From: Hasllibacter sp963833115
GTDB taxonomy: Bacteria > Pseudomonadota > Alphaproteobacteria > Rhodobacterales > Rhodobacteraceae
Reading direction: 5' to 3'
DNA: 64,000 nucleotides
Assembly: GCA_963833115.1 (NCBI GenBank)
Contig: CAWHWS010000002.1
Location: 1,798,001-1,862,000, forward strand
The position numbers and the translations under genes are program-made. The notes below the pieces were generated by a model, which searched no databases, was not told the origin of the DNA, and saw nothing but the letters and a program-made list of their open reading frames with translations. Below, one piece after another: positions 1 to 7,602 of the stretch (positions are counted from its first letter, which is position 1; each line of letters starts with the position of its first letter).

Positions 1-51
1 CTCTAGGCGGAGACCCTCTCCGCCGAGATCCGCGCAGGCGACCGGTTCGAG

Positions 52-606
52 ATGCGGATCGACGGCGTTCGGGTCGCCGGGGACTCCGTCCCTGTCAAGA
101 CCGGGCGGTCGTCCGACGCCGAGAGCTCCGCGTTCGGGGCGACGCGGCCCTTCGTGGTCGGCCTCGTCGCCATGGACGTCGAGGCGGACGACGCCGGCCT
201 CGAATATACTCGGACCCGCCGCCGGCGGATGGGCGATGGCGGGGTGATCGCGCAGATCACGGACGGCGCGGGCGAGCTCGTCGCCGTCACGGACGGAGGT
301 CGGCGTTGCCTCGTCGTGCACCGCGCCCCGCTCGACCCCGCCTGCGCGGGCGCGGCGGCTCCGGTCGCGGGGGCCGGCGCCTGCACCTCCGAGATCACGC
401 CCGAACCGGGCGGCCGGGACAGTCCCGGCCTCGACGCCGGCGCCTGGCCGCAGGCCACCGTCCACGCCGCCGCCGAGGTCGACCCCAAGGATGGCCACGA
501 TCGGATTGATCTGACGGGCGCGGCCGAGCTCATCTGGGGACCGGACCGGAAGCGGGACAAAGCTGCCGTTCGCTCTAGTCGCCTGACCCTGAAACTGCTT
601 CCATGA
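52..606 (+). CDS. Hypothetical protein, possibly 5'-truncated
   Basis: I do not recognise a family. The 184-residue frame has strongly G/C-biased third codon positions, which argues that it is or was coding. The frame stays open upstream to a TAG at 4-6, so either the ATG at 52 is the start or this is the 3' remnant of a longer gene. The product is soluble-looking, rich in Asp, Arg and Val, has no signal peptide or membrane segment, and ends in a basic, hydrophobic tail (RLTLKLLP). Its last 32 bases overlap the convergent gene at 575-913. Confidence 0.4.
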   Translation: MRIDGVRVAGDSVPVKTGRSSDAESSAFGATRPFVVGLVAMDVEADDAGLEYTRTRRRRMGDGGVIAQITDGAGELVAVTDGGRRCLVVHRAPLDPACAGAAAPVAGAGACTSEITPEPGGRDSPGLDAGAWPQATVHAAAEVDPKDGHDRIDLTGAAELIWGPDRKRDKAAVRSSRLTLKLLP

Positions 607-913
607 TTTTTTCGATAATTAGAGGCAGCGTATCGGGCGAATTGGCGTCGAACTCTACAATCGAAAACATCTCATCTTCATTGGCTTTTGGAAGGATGTA
701 GAGTTCGTAGGAGTCGGAAAATACTTCAACTTCAACTCGCCCACGTCGCCAAAAAAGACGGATTGTTGGGAACTTGCCAGAACTTGCCGATTCAGGAAAG
801 ACGTCCGCTTCCTTTGCCGTCCTTAACAATTCAGTGGCTCTACTCAACGCTCGTTTGTCTGGTTGAGGATGGTCATGCCATTCCCATTCGATGCTACCCC
901 AAACGACATCCAT
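575..913 (-). CDS. Small hypothetical protein of low GC content
   Basis: A 112-residue protein of unknown function. It is Trp-rich near the start (VVWGSIEWEWHDH) and has an alternating strand/turn pattern (TIRLFWRRGRVEVEVF, YELYILP) followed by an acidic C-terminal helix, as in small alpha/beta proteins. The ATG at 913 is preferred; a GTG at 931 is in frame and a GGAGG lies about 11 bases before the ATG. Base composition is clearly lower in GC and codon use unlike the neighbours, which suggests recent acquisition. Orphan immunity-like proteins have this size and look, but I can see no toxin partner, so that is only a guess. Confidence 0.6.
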   Translation of the reverse strand: MDVVWGSIEWEWHDHPQPDKRALSRATELLRTAKEADVFPESASSGKFPTIRLFWRRGRVEVEVFSDSYELYILPKANEDEMFSIVEFDANSPDTLPLIIEKIMEAVSGSGD

Positions 914-1179
914 TCTAGCTAGCCCCTCCACGCCCTATCTACAAAAAGCGGATAAGAAGTTGCCTTTCAAGACTGGTAGGTTTTGGGCTCGGAGCGGACC
1001 TTCGGTTTACCCCAGCCGTACCGTCCTGTCGCGACATGCCGAGAGGTGTACGTCCACTTACGATGACACCCATCCGGAACGGGCCGGACGCGCGGCCAGG
1101 GCGCGCCTGACTGGTTCGCTCCGTCGATACAGCATCGTCGGAGTCTACGGCGTCCGCCTGCGCATGGCGCACCCGCACC

Positions 1180-1653
1180 ATGATCGGGCTCGCCCTCGCC
1201 CTCGTGCTGGTCCTCGCGCCCCTGGCCTGCGCGCCGGGGCCGGGGAGCCGGTACTTCGCCGCGGGCGGGGCGCGCTGCGCGTTCCGTGCGAGGGCGCCCG
1301 CGACCCTCGGCCATCATGCCGCGACGCCGGTCGTGACGATCCTGATCGGGCTGGGCTTCGGTCGAATCCCACGCGCGGCTCCGCCGTCGCTCGTCCCCAT
1401 CCGCTACGCGGGGGCTGCCCATGTCCCCCGGCTCGCATGGGGCCTCGCGCGGGCGGGCGTCCTGTCCGACGAGGTCGATGCCCGGCCGGCGGGCTTCGCG
1501 GGCGGCGTGGTGCCGCTCCCGCCGAACCCCGAGGCGCATCTCGTCGTCGCTCCGGTGTTCACGCGGCTCGCCGGCGTGCCGTGGATCGCGGCCGTCCTCA
1601 AGCGTGCCGACGCGGTGCGTTCACCCTCTGCGCGGCCCCGGGCGACGGCATGA
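1180..1653 (+). CDS. Hypothetical protein with hydrophobic N-terminus
   Basis: No family recognised. The 157-residue frame opens with a hydrophobic segment (MIGLALALVLVLAPLACAP) that could be a signal peptide or lipoprotein signal, with a Cys at residue 17. The remainder is Ala/Pro/Val-rich with a second mildly hydrophobic stretch near residues 48-60. The stop TGA overlaps the ATG of the next small frame (ATGA), as is common for coupled genes in this genome. No clear ribosome binding site is visible and the region is otherwise degenerate, so this may be a remnant. Confidence 0.3.
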   Translation: MIGLALALVLVLAPLACAPGPGSRYFAAGGARCAFRARAPATLGHHAATPVVTILIGLGFGRIPRAAPPSLVPIRYAGAAHVPRLAWGLARAGVLSDEVDARPAGFAGGVVPLPPNPEAHLVVAPVFTRLAGVPWIAAVLKRADAVRSPSARPRATA

Positions 1654-1748
1654 CCGCCCGGCGGGGCGAGCTCGAGACGGCCCGCGTCCTGACCCTCGGC
1701 GCCGCCGCCGTGATGGTGGGCGTCGCGAACTGGATGCTCGTGGGGTGA
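1650..1748 (+). CDS. Possible 32-residue membrane peptide
   Basis: A short frame whose ATG overlaps the stop of the upstream gene (ATGA). The product has a charged N-terminus (MTARRGELETAR) followed by one predicted membrane helix (VLTLGAAAVMVGVANWMLVG) running to the C-terminus. Tail-anchored or single-span peptides of this size occur in bacteria, but the call rests only on the overlap and the hydrophobic pattern. Confidence 0.25.
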   Translation: MTARRGELETARVLTLGAAAVMVGVANWMLVG

Positions 1749-1978
1749 CGGGCGTGCAGGCCGCGCGGACCGCCCCGGCTCGGCTCGATGCGGCCGACGA
1801 CCGAGCCATCCCGACCCGCGTATCACCCGCGAGGCGGACGCGCGGAGGTCGTGCGCCGCAGGACGCGCCTCTCGAAGCGCATGGCGGGGATGACGTGCCG
1901 GCGCCGGATCGTGCGGACCGGGATGTCTATGAGACCGGCCGCCTTCCGACGCAGGACCTCGAGGAGCCACGCCTTCTT

Positions 1979-2419
1979 TCACTTCGTCTGCTCGGCGCGG
2001 CCCTCGCGGGCGATGGGGCCGGACGAGGCCTCGGCCATGGCGGCGGATGAGGGGCTGCCCGGCTCGACGTCGGCGTTCGCCGACACCATTGCCCCTGCTC
2101 CATGGCCTGCCGGCGCGAGGGACATCTCGGGATCGCGTCCCGCGCGCAGCTCGGCCTTCGCCGCCTCGACGCGCCATATATTGGGATATTCGCCAGGACG
2201 CATCGTCGTCCGCCGCCCCGCCAGGCGATAGGCTAGCCGCCGGCGCTTGCGCCCAATGGGCGAGACCTCGATCGCGAGCCCGTGGGCCCGGCGAACGCGC
2301 TCTACGGCTCGGAGGGCCTGATCCGGATGTCGGTGAGCATGGGCGCCTCCCTGAAGCGAGCGGGACCCCTGCCGATCGTCCGCCGACCCTTTCACGAATC
2401 GGCCTTCGCGGCGCTGCAC
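1979..2419 (-). CDS. Doubtful hypothetical protein
   Basis: A 146-residue minus-strand frame with a basic central part (IGRKRRRLAYRLAGRR) and moderately biased third positions. No domain is recognised and no good ribosome binding site is visible. It may be the remains of a gene. Apart from this frame I see nothing convincing in 1749-2584; several other frames overlap here on both strands and none looks better. Confidence 0.22.
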   Translation of the reverse strand: MQRREGRFVKGSADDRQGSRSLQGGAHAHRHPDQALRAVERVRRAHGLAIEVSPIGRKRRRLAYRLAGRRTTMRPGEYPNIWRVEAAKAELRAGRDPEMSLAPAGHGAGAMVSANADVEPGSPSSAAMAEASSGPIAREGRAEQTK

Positions 2420-2584
2420 GTCGATAGGACTCCCGACACCAACCAGACCAAATCTGCGAACATTCTACGAGAGAATATCGACTGGCCGAACCCCGCTGCA
2501 GCTCTCCGCATTGGAGCATCGTGTCCGCCGCCCGCACCAGCACCACCCGGCCGGAGGCCGCGGCGGGCCGGCCCGTGGGCCGGA

Positions 2585-2866
2585 TCAGCCCCGGCCGCGA
2601 GAGACCGCGAGGGACGGGGTCGCGGAGGACAGGGCCTGATCGTGGTTGGCCGCGACCTGGAGCCCCTCGATGAGGGTGAGCATCTGAAGGCCGGAGGAGA
2701 CGATGGCCTCGGCCTGCTCGGCCATCTCGGCGGGCAGGTCGGAGAGCGCCATCAACTGCGCGAAGCCCATCATGGCGTTGAGCGGCGTCCGGGCGTCGTG
2801 CTGGAAGTCCGACATCCGGGACTCCCAATCGTTGATCTGGCGGCAGGCGGCGAGGCAGGTCTTCAT
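2585..2866 (-). CDS. Stand-alone histidine-kinase DHp (HisKA-like) domain protein
   Basis: A 93-residue protein that consists almost entirely of a HisKA-like dimerisation/phosphoacceptor segment. Around His23 the H-box reads QHDARTPLNAMMGFAQLM, close to the classical HELRTPLNAI pattern, and the following residues can form the second helix of a DHp hairpin. There is no HATPase_c domain after it: the protein ends about 35 residues later in a Ser/Arg-rich tail. GGGAGG lies about six bases before the ATG, so the short frame is probably a real gene rather than a broken kinase. It may accept phosphate from another kinase, form mixed dimers, or be a decayed remnant. Confidence 0.6.
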   Translation of the reverse strand: MKTCLAACRQINDWESRMSDFQHDARTPLNAMMGFAQLMALSDLPAEMAEQAEAIVSSGLQMLTLIEGLQVAANHDQALSSATPSLAVSRGRG

Positions 2867-2939
2867 TCGATCCTCCCTTGGGACGGCGGGCTGCGTCCCT
2901 TCGATGAACGACCTTGCCCCGGAGAAACCTAACGAGACC

Positions 2940-4664
2940 TTAAGATCGCGCAGATGGACCGTCTCCGCCGGCGAAACGGTCCGTCCACTCGGCGCGGGTC
3001 TCGTCGTCGATCTTGGCGAAGAGGTTCGGGGGCACGGTGAACGCGTGGCCGGCCGGCAGGGCGCGCAGGGCGGTGGCGGCGTCCGCGGGCCAGGCGTCGT
3101 CCGCGCCCATCGCGCGCAGCATGTCGCGGGCCATCCCCGGCACGAAGGGCGCCGAGAGGACGCCGTAGAGACGCACGAGGTTGAGGCCGAGCGCGACCTG
3201 CGTCGCCGCCGCCGCCGGGTCGGTCTTGAACGCCGTCCAGGGCGCGGCGGCTTGCAGGTACTCGTTCCCGGCGGTCCATATCTCGCGCAGGGTGGCGGCG
3301 GCGCGGCGGATCTCGATGCCCTCCATCTGCGCCTCGTAGCGGCGGATCAGCGCCTCTAGCCGCTCGGCCAGGGCCGCCTCCGCCGGGCCCCACTCGCCGG
3401 CCTCGGGCACCGCCTCGCCGAACTTGGAGCGGCAGAACTTGGTGATCCGGCTGACGAAGTTGCCCAGCACGTCGGCCAGGTCCTTGTTCACGTCCGCCAC
3501 GAACGCCTCCCAGGTGAACTCGGCGTCGGAGGTCTCGGGCGCGTGGGAGAGGAGCCACCAGCGCCAGATGTCCGCCGGCAGGATCTCCAGCGCCGCGTCC
3601 TGGAAGATGCCGCGCCCGCGCGAGGTGGAGAACTGCCCGCCCTCGTAGGTCAGGTAGTTGAAGGACTTGAGGTAGTCGACGCGCGTCCAGGGCTCGCCCG
3701 AGCCGATCAGCGTGGCGGGGAAGGAGAGCGTGTGGAACGGCACGTTGTCCTTGCCCATGAACTGCACGTAGCGCACGTCCTCCGCGCCCTCGTCCCGGCG
3801 CCACCAGCGGCGCCAGTCCGCGCCGCCATTGGCCTCCGACCACTCCTCGCCGCAGGCGATGTACTCGATCGGCGCGTCGAACCAGACGTAGAAGACCTTG
3901 CCCTCCATCCCCGGCCAGGGCGCGTCGCCCCGCCGCACCGGCACGCCCCAGTCGAGGTCGCGGGTGATGCCGCGGTCCTGGAGGCCGTCGCCGTCATGGA
4001 GCCACTTCTTGGCGATGGAGGTGGTGAGGACGGGCCAGCCCTCCCGGCTGTCGACGAAGGCCTCGATCTCCCCTGCGAGCTTGGATTGCAGGAGGTAGAG
4101 GTGGCGCGTCTCGCGCAGCTCCAGGTCCCGCGCGCCGGAGATGGCCGAGCGCGGCTCGATCAGGTCCTCGGGGTCGAGCAGCTTGCCGCACTCGTCGCAC
4201 TGGTCGCCGCGCGCGTCGGCGAACCCGCAATTGGGGCAGGTCCCCTCGACGTAGCGGTCGGGCAGGAACCGCGAGTCGGTCCGCGACCACATCTGCCGGG
4301 AGGCGCGCTCCTCGATGAGGCCGTTCTCGGCCAGGCGGGCGGCGAAATGCTGGGTCAGGCGGCGGTTCTGGGGCGAGGAGGAGCGGCCGAAATGGTCGAG
4401 CGAGAGGTGGAACCCCTCCGCCAGGCGCGCCTGCACCGCGTGCATCGCCGCGCAGTACTCGGCGACTGGCTGGCCGGCCTTGGCGGCCGCGATCTCGGCC
4501 GGGGTGCCGTGCTCGTCGGTGGCGCAGAGGAACAGGACCTCGCGCCCGCGGGCGCGGTGGTAGCGCGCGTGCAGGTCCGCCGGCAGCATGGAGCCGACGA
4601 GGTTGCCCAGGTGCTTGACCCCGTTGATGTAGGGGATCGCGGAGGTGATGAGGATGCGGGCCAT
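2940..4664 (-). CDS. metG: Methionyl-tRNA synthetase
   Basis: Charges tRNA-Met with methionine in the cytoplasm. The 574-residue product begins with the class I signature (ITSAIPYINGVKHLGNLVGS, with HLGN as the HIGH motif), has a four-Cys zinc knuckle in the connective peptide (CPNCGFADARGDQCDEC), and carries the anticodon-binding helices in the C-terminal part. It lacks the C-terminal dimerisation extension of the long E. coli type. The position of the KMSKS loop reads QFSTSRG, so both lysines of the consensus are absent. The nearest upstream gene on the same strand, a VPLPA-CTERM protein, is separated by a strong hairpin, so metG probably has its own promoter. Confidence 0.97.
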   Translation of the reverse strand: MARILITSAIPYINGVKHLGNLVGSMLPADLHARYHRARGREVLFLCATDEHGTPAEIAAAKAGQPVAEYCAAMHAVQARLAEGFHLSLDHFGRSSSPQNRRLTQHFAARLAENGLIEERASRQMWSRTDSRFLPDRYVEGTCPNCGFADARGDQCDECGKLLDPEDLIEPRSAISGARDLELRETRHLYLLQSKLAGEIEAFVDSREGWPVLTTSIAKKWLHDGDGLQDRGITRDLDWGVPVRRGDAPWPGMEGKVFYVWFDAPIEYIACGEEWSEANGGADWRRWWRRDEGAEDVRYVQFMGKDNVPFHTLSFPATLIGSGEPWTRVDYLKSFNYLTYEGGQFSTSRGRGIFQDAALEILPADIWRWWLLSHAPETSDAEFTWEAFVADVNKDLADVLGNFVSRITKFCRSKFGEAVPEAGEWGPAEAALAERLEALIRRYEAQMEGIEIRRAAATLREIWTAGNEYLQAAAPWTAFKTDPAAAATQVALGLNLVRLYGVLSAPFVPGMARDMLRAMGADDAWPADAATALRALPAGHAFTVPPNLFAKIDDETRAEWTDRFAGGDGPSARS

Positions 4665-4703
4665 CGGATCCGATCGCGTGGGGGGTGCGAGCGGAGGGTT
4701 AGA

Positions 4704-4739
4704 CCGCCCGCCCCGCGCTGGCCAGCGCCGGGCGGGCGG
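4704..4739 (-). terminator. Strong hairpin after the VPLPA-CTERM gene
   Basis: Two adjacent 18-base arms (4704-4721 and 4722-4739) are complementary at 17 positions, almost without a loop. The hairpin begins seven bases after the stop of the minus-strand gene at 4746-5357 and lies before metG. No long U-tract follows, as is usual in GC-rich genomes. Confidence 0.6.
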
Positions 4740-4745
4740 GCGCCG

Positions 4746-5357
4746 TCAGGCCCCGGCGCGGCGCCGGGCGGCGACGGCGAGCGCGCCCAGGCTCAGGAGC
4801 AGCATCCCGCCCGCCGCGGGCACCGGCACCTCCGGCACGGGCGGCACGGGCGGCGGGGGCAGGGCCTCGGTCTGGAAGGAGACGCCGATCGCGACCGGGT
4901 TGCGGATCCCGTCGAGGATGCTGACCGAGATGACGTCGCCGGCGGCATAGGTCCCGCCGGTCAGGAAGCCGCCGCCCTGCCGCGTGGTGCCCGAGGGGCT
5001 TACGGGGAAGGGGGTGAACCGGCCCTCGAACGGGCCGGTGAGGCCGAGGCCGAATCGCACGTCCTGGATGTCCTGGAGGGCCCGGCCGTTGGCGCCCGAG
5101 CCGGTGCCGACGATCGAGAACTCCGGCAGGACGAGCGCCTCGGCGACCACGAAGGTGAAGACGAGGACGTTCTGCGAGGTGCCGGGCGTGGTCGGGCGGA
5201 TGATGCCGAACCGCGCCCCGTTCGCGTCCGCGGTGAGGGCGAAGGGCGTGCCCAGGGTGTCGGGGTCGGTGACGGTGATCGCCAGGGCGCCGGTGGCGCC
5301 GGCGCAGAGGAGCGCGGCGGCGAGGGCGCCGGCCTTGAGCATCTGCATCATTGGCAT
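4746..5357 (-). CDS. VPLPA-CTERM sorting domain protein
   Basis: A 203-residue exported protein of unknown function. Residues 1-26 form a signal peptide (MPMMQMLKAGALAAALLCAG, cleavage after GALA). The body is a beta-rich, Gly/Thr-rich domain. The C-terminus has a Pro-rich linker, the motif VPEVPVPAAG, one hydrophobic helix (MLLLSLGALAVAA) and a basic end (RRRAGA): the layout of the VPLPA-CTERM variant of PEP-CTERM sorting signals found in Rhodobacterales. Such tails are thought to be processed by an exosortase-like protease; none is in this window. The ATG at 5357 follows an AGGA. A second protein with this tail is encoded at 60529-61875. Confidence 0.8.
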   Translation of the reverse strand: MPMMQMLKAGALAAALLCAGATGALAITVTDPDTLGTPFALTADANGARFGIIRPTTPGTSQNVLVFTFVVAEALVLPEFSIVGTGSGANGRALQDIQDVRFGLGLTGPFEGRFTPFPVSPSGTTRQGGGFLTGGTYAAGDVISVSILDGIRNPVAIGVSFQTEALPPPPVPPVPEVPVPAAGGMLLLSLGALAVAARRRAGA

Positions 5358-5527
5358 GGGTGTCCTGTGATGGGGTCCCCGGGGGACGGGTCGGGCCGAC
5401 CGCCTCCGGGTTGCATGAGGCCTGGCACATCTCCCGGAGCGTGTCTTGCCGCAAGCCGCGCGCCTGCGGGACCGGACCCTCGGCGATGCCCGCATTCTCA
5501 TCGCGGCCGCCGACGGGATGGGCGGGA

Positions 5528-6745
5528 TCAGCGCCGGTTGCGGCGGATGAGGCGGTCGATCAGCATCGTGGTGCGCGGGGTGTAGACGTAAGGGGTGCGG
5601 GTGCGGGCGGGGCGGACCCGTCCGCGGGCGATCGCGAAGATCACGAGCCCGGCATGGGCCGCGGCGACCAGGGCGAAGAGCGCGGCCGGGCCGAAGGCCG
5701 TCATCAGGCGCGCGGCCAGGAGCGGCGAGGCGATGGCGCCGGCGGCGAAGAAGAACATCAGCGCGGCCGACAGCTCGACCCGTTCGGAGGCGTCGGCGAA
5801 GTCGTGTGCGTGGGCGGCGGCGACCGAGTAGACCGGGAAGGTCAGGAGCCCGAAGGCGAAGGCGGCGGCGTAGGCGGCGCCGGGCCCTCCGCCCGCGGAG
5901 GCCGCCATCGCCCCGCAGGCGAGGATGCCGGCCAGGCCCAGCCCGGTGAGGACGTGCCGGCGGGGCCAGCGGTCCGCGATCCAGCCGGCCGGGATCTGCC
6001 CCGCCGCCCCGCCGCCGACGAAGGCCGCGAGGAAGAGGCCGATCTGTTCGGGGCCGAGGCCCGTGTCGGCGCCGTAGATCGGCCCGACCATGCGGAAGCT
6101 GGCCCCCGTGAGGCCCGCGACCATCACCGCCATCGCCGCCAGCGGCGACTTGCGCCAGCCCAGGCCCGGACGCAGGCGCGGCGCGGCCGGCAGGTCGGGC
6201 TGCCGCGCCGTCGTCAGGGTCAGAGGCAGGAGCGAGGCGCAGCACAGGATCGCGAGGATCGTGTAGGCCATGTAGAGGTCGAGCGGCGCCAGGAGGCCGA
6301 TCATCAGCTGCGCGGCGAGCGAGGCGCCCAGATCGGCGGCCCGGTAGGCGCCCGAGACCCGCGCGCGGGTGGCGTTGGTCACCTTGGCGTGGAGCCACGC
6401 CTCGACCACCGTGTAGCAGCCCGCCGTGCACAGGCCCGACATCACCCGAAGGAGCGCCCAGGCGATGGGCCCCTCGGTCAGGACGTGGCCGAGGAGGCCG
6501 ATGGCGCCGACGGCGGTGCACGCGGCGAAGGCGCGCGAGTGCCCGACCGAGCCCATCAGGCGCGGGGCGAGCCAGCAGCCGACGAAGAAGCCCGCGAAAT
6601 GGGCCGAGCCGAGGAGCCCGATCTCCCCCCTGGTGAAGCCGAGGGCGCGACCGACGACTGCGTCGAGCGGCCCGACGCCGCCCGAGGAGAGCTGGAGGAG
6701 GGCGATCGCGGCGAAGAGCGCGGCGAAGGAGATGAGGAGGCGCAT
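5528..6745 (-). CDS. MFS transporter
   Basis: A 405-residue inner-membrane permease of the major facilitator superfamily with about twelve hydrophobic segments in two halves. Between helices 2 and 3 the family loop appears as GCWLAPRLMGSVGHSRAF, and the second-half equivalent as AGWIADRWPRRHVL (D-R-x-x-R-R type). The start is placed at the ATG at 6745 because the protein then opens directly with helix 1 (MRLLISFAALFAAIALLQL); residues encoded further upstream are Arg/Pro-rich and non-membrane. The C-terminus is basic (LIDRLIRRNRR). The substrate cannot be told. It is divergent from the ABC operon starting at 6870. Confidence 0.88.
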   Translation of the reverse strand: MRLLISFAALFAAIALLQLSSGGVGPLDAVVGRALGFTRGEIGLLGSAHFAGFFVGCWLAPRLMGSVGHSRAFAACTAVGAIGLLGHVLTEGPIAWALLRVMSGLCTAGCYTVVEAWLHAKVTNATRARVSGAYRAADLGASLAAQLMIGLLAPLDLYMAYTILAILCCASLLPLTLTTARQPDLPAAPRLRPGLGWRKSPLAAMAVMVAGLTGASFRMVGPIYGADTGLGPEQIGLFLAAFVGGGAAGQIPAGWIADRWPRRHVLTGLGLAGILACGAMAASAGGGPGAAYAAAFAFGLLTFPVYSVAAAHAHDFADASERVELSAALMFFFAAGAIASPLLAARLMTAFGPAALFALVAAAHAGLVIFAIARGRVRPARTRTPYVYTPRTTMLIDRLIRRNRR

Positions 6746-6869
6746 GGCGCAGGGTTGGCCCTCCCGCGCCGCGACGTCACGCCCGCGCGCGCCGGGGAGG
6801 GCCCGAAAACGACCCTCCCCGCGGGGCGCCGCGGCGCTAGGTCCGGGGGCACGCCACACCGGAGCGTCC

Positions 6870-7538
6870 ATGCTGCTGCGCCTGATCGACGTCGAGAAGA
6901 GCTATCCGGGCGCGGACGGGCCGGCGGCGGTGCTGCGCGGGCTGTCGCTCGACCTCGCGGCCGGGGAGAGCGTGGCCCTGACCGGGGAGAGCGGGTCGGG
7001 CAAGTCGACGGCCCTCAACCTCGCCGCCGGGCTCGACGCGCCGGAGGCCGGGCGGGTGGAGGTCGAGGGCGAGGACCTCGCGGCCCTGGGCGAGGCCGGG
7101 CGCGCGGGGCTGCGGTTGCGGCGCATCGGGCTCGTGTTCCAGGCGTTCAACCTGATCCCGTCGCTGAGCGTGGCGGCGAACCTGGGGTTCCAGGCGCGGC
7201 TGGCCGGGCGGGAGGCCGATGTGGCGCCCCTGGCCGAGCGGCTCGGGCTGTCGGCGCACATGGCGAAATATCCCGAGCAGCTCTCCGGCGGGCAGCAGCA
7301 GCGCGTGGCGATCGGGCGGGCGCTGGCGGCGCGGCCGGCGCTCATCCTGGCGGACGAGCCGACCGGCAACCTCGACGAGGCGACGGGGGCCGCCGTGATG
7401 GACGAGATGCTGGCCCTGGTGCGCGAGACGGGCGCGGCGCTCCTGGTGGTCACGCATTCGGAGCGGCTGGCGGCGGCGATGGACCGGCGCGTGCACCTGT
7501 CCTCGGGGCGGATCGCGGCGCCGCGGGCGGCGGCGTGA
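6870..7538 (+). CDS. ABC transporter ATP-binding protein (LolD/MacB type)
   Basis: A 222-residue ATPase that would power the FtsX-type permease encoded next. Visible motifs are Walker A GESGSGKST, a Q-loop in GLVFQAFNLIPSLSV, the signature LSGGQQQRVAIGRAL, Walker B LILADEPTGNLD and the switch His in VVTHSERLA. The sequence is typical of the LolD/MacB/FtsE group, which works by mechanotransmission rather than classical uptake. Its stop codon overlaps the first of a ladder of four start codons leading to the permease gene. It is probably the first gene of a run that continues to 13542. Confidence 0.93.
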   Translation: MLLRLIDVEKSYPGADGPAAVLRGLSLDLAAGESVALTGESGSGKSTALNLAAGLDAPEAGRVEVEGEDLAALGEAGRAGLRLRRIGLVFQAFNLIPSLSVAANLGFQARLAGREADVAPLAERLGLSAHMAKYPEQLSGGQQQRVAIGRALAARPALILADEPTGNLDEATGAAVMDEMLALVRETGAALLVVTHSERLAAAMDRRVHLSSGRIAAPRAAA

Positions 7539-7602
7539 CGGGAGCGTCCGCATGACGGGGGCCTCGACGTGACGGGGGCTTTGCCGTGACGGGGGCCGTC
7601 CT
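7535..7602 (+). repeat. Four 17-bp tandem repeats, each with a start codon
   Basis: Units begin at 7535, 7552, 7569 and 7586 and share the pattern (A/G)TGACGGG(G/A)GC followed by six or seven variable bases. Because 17 is not a multiple of three, each unit's start codon opens a frame that stops within the next unit by a four-base overlap. The first three units encode the hexapeptides MTGASA, MTGAST and MTGALP; the fourth GTG starts the permease (MTGAVLAALA). Confidence 0.9.
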
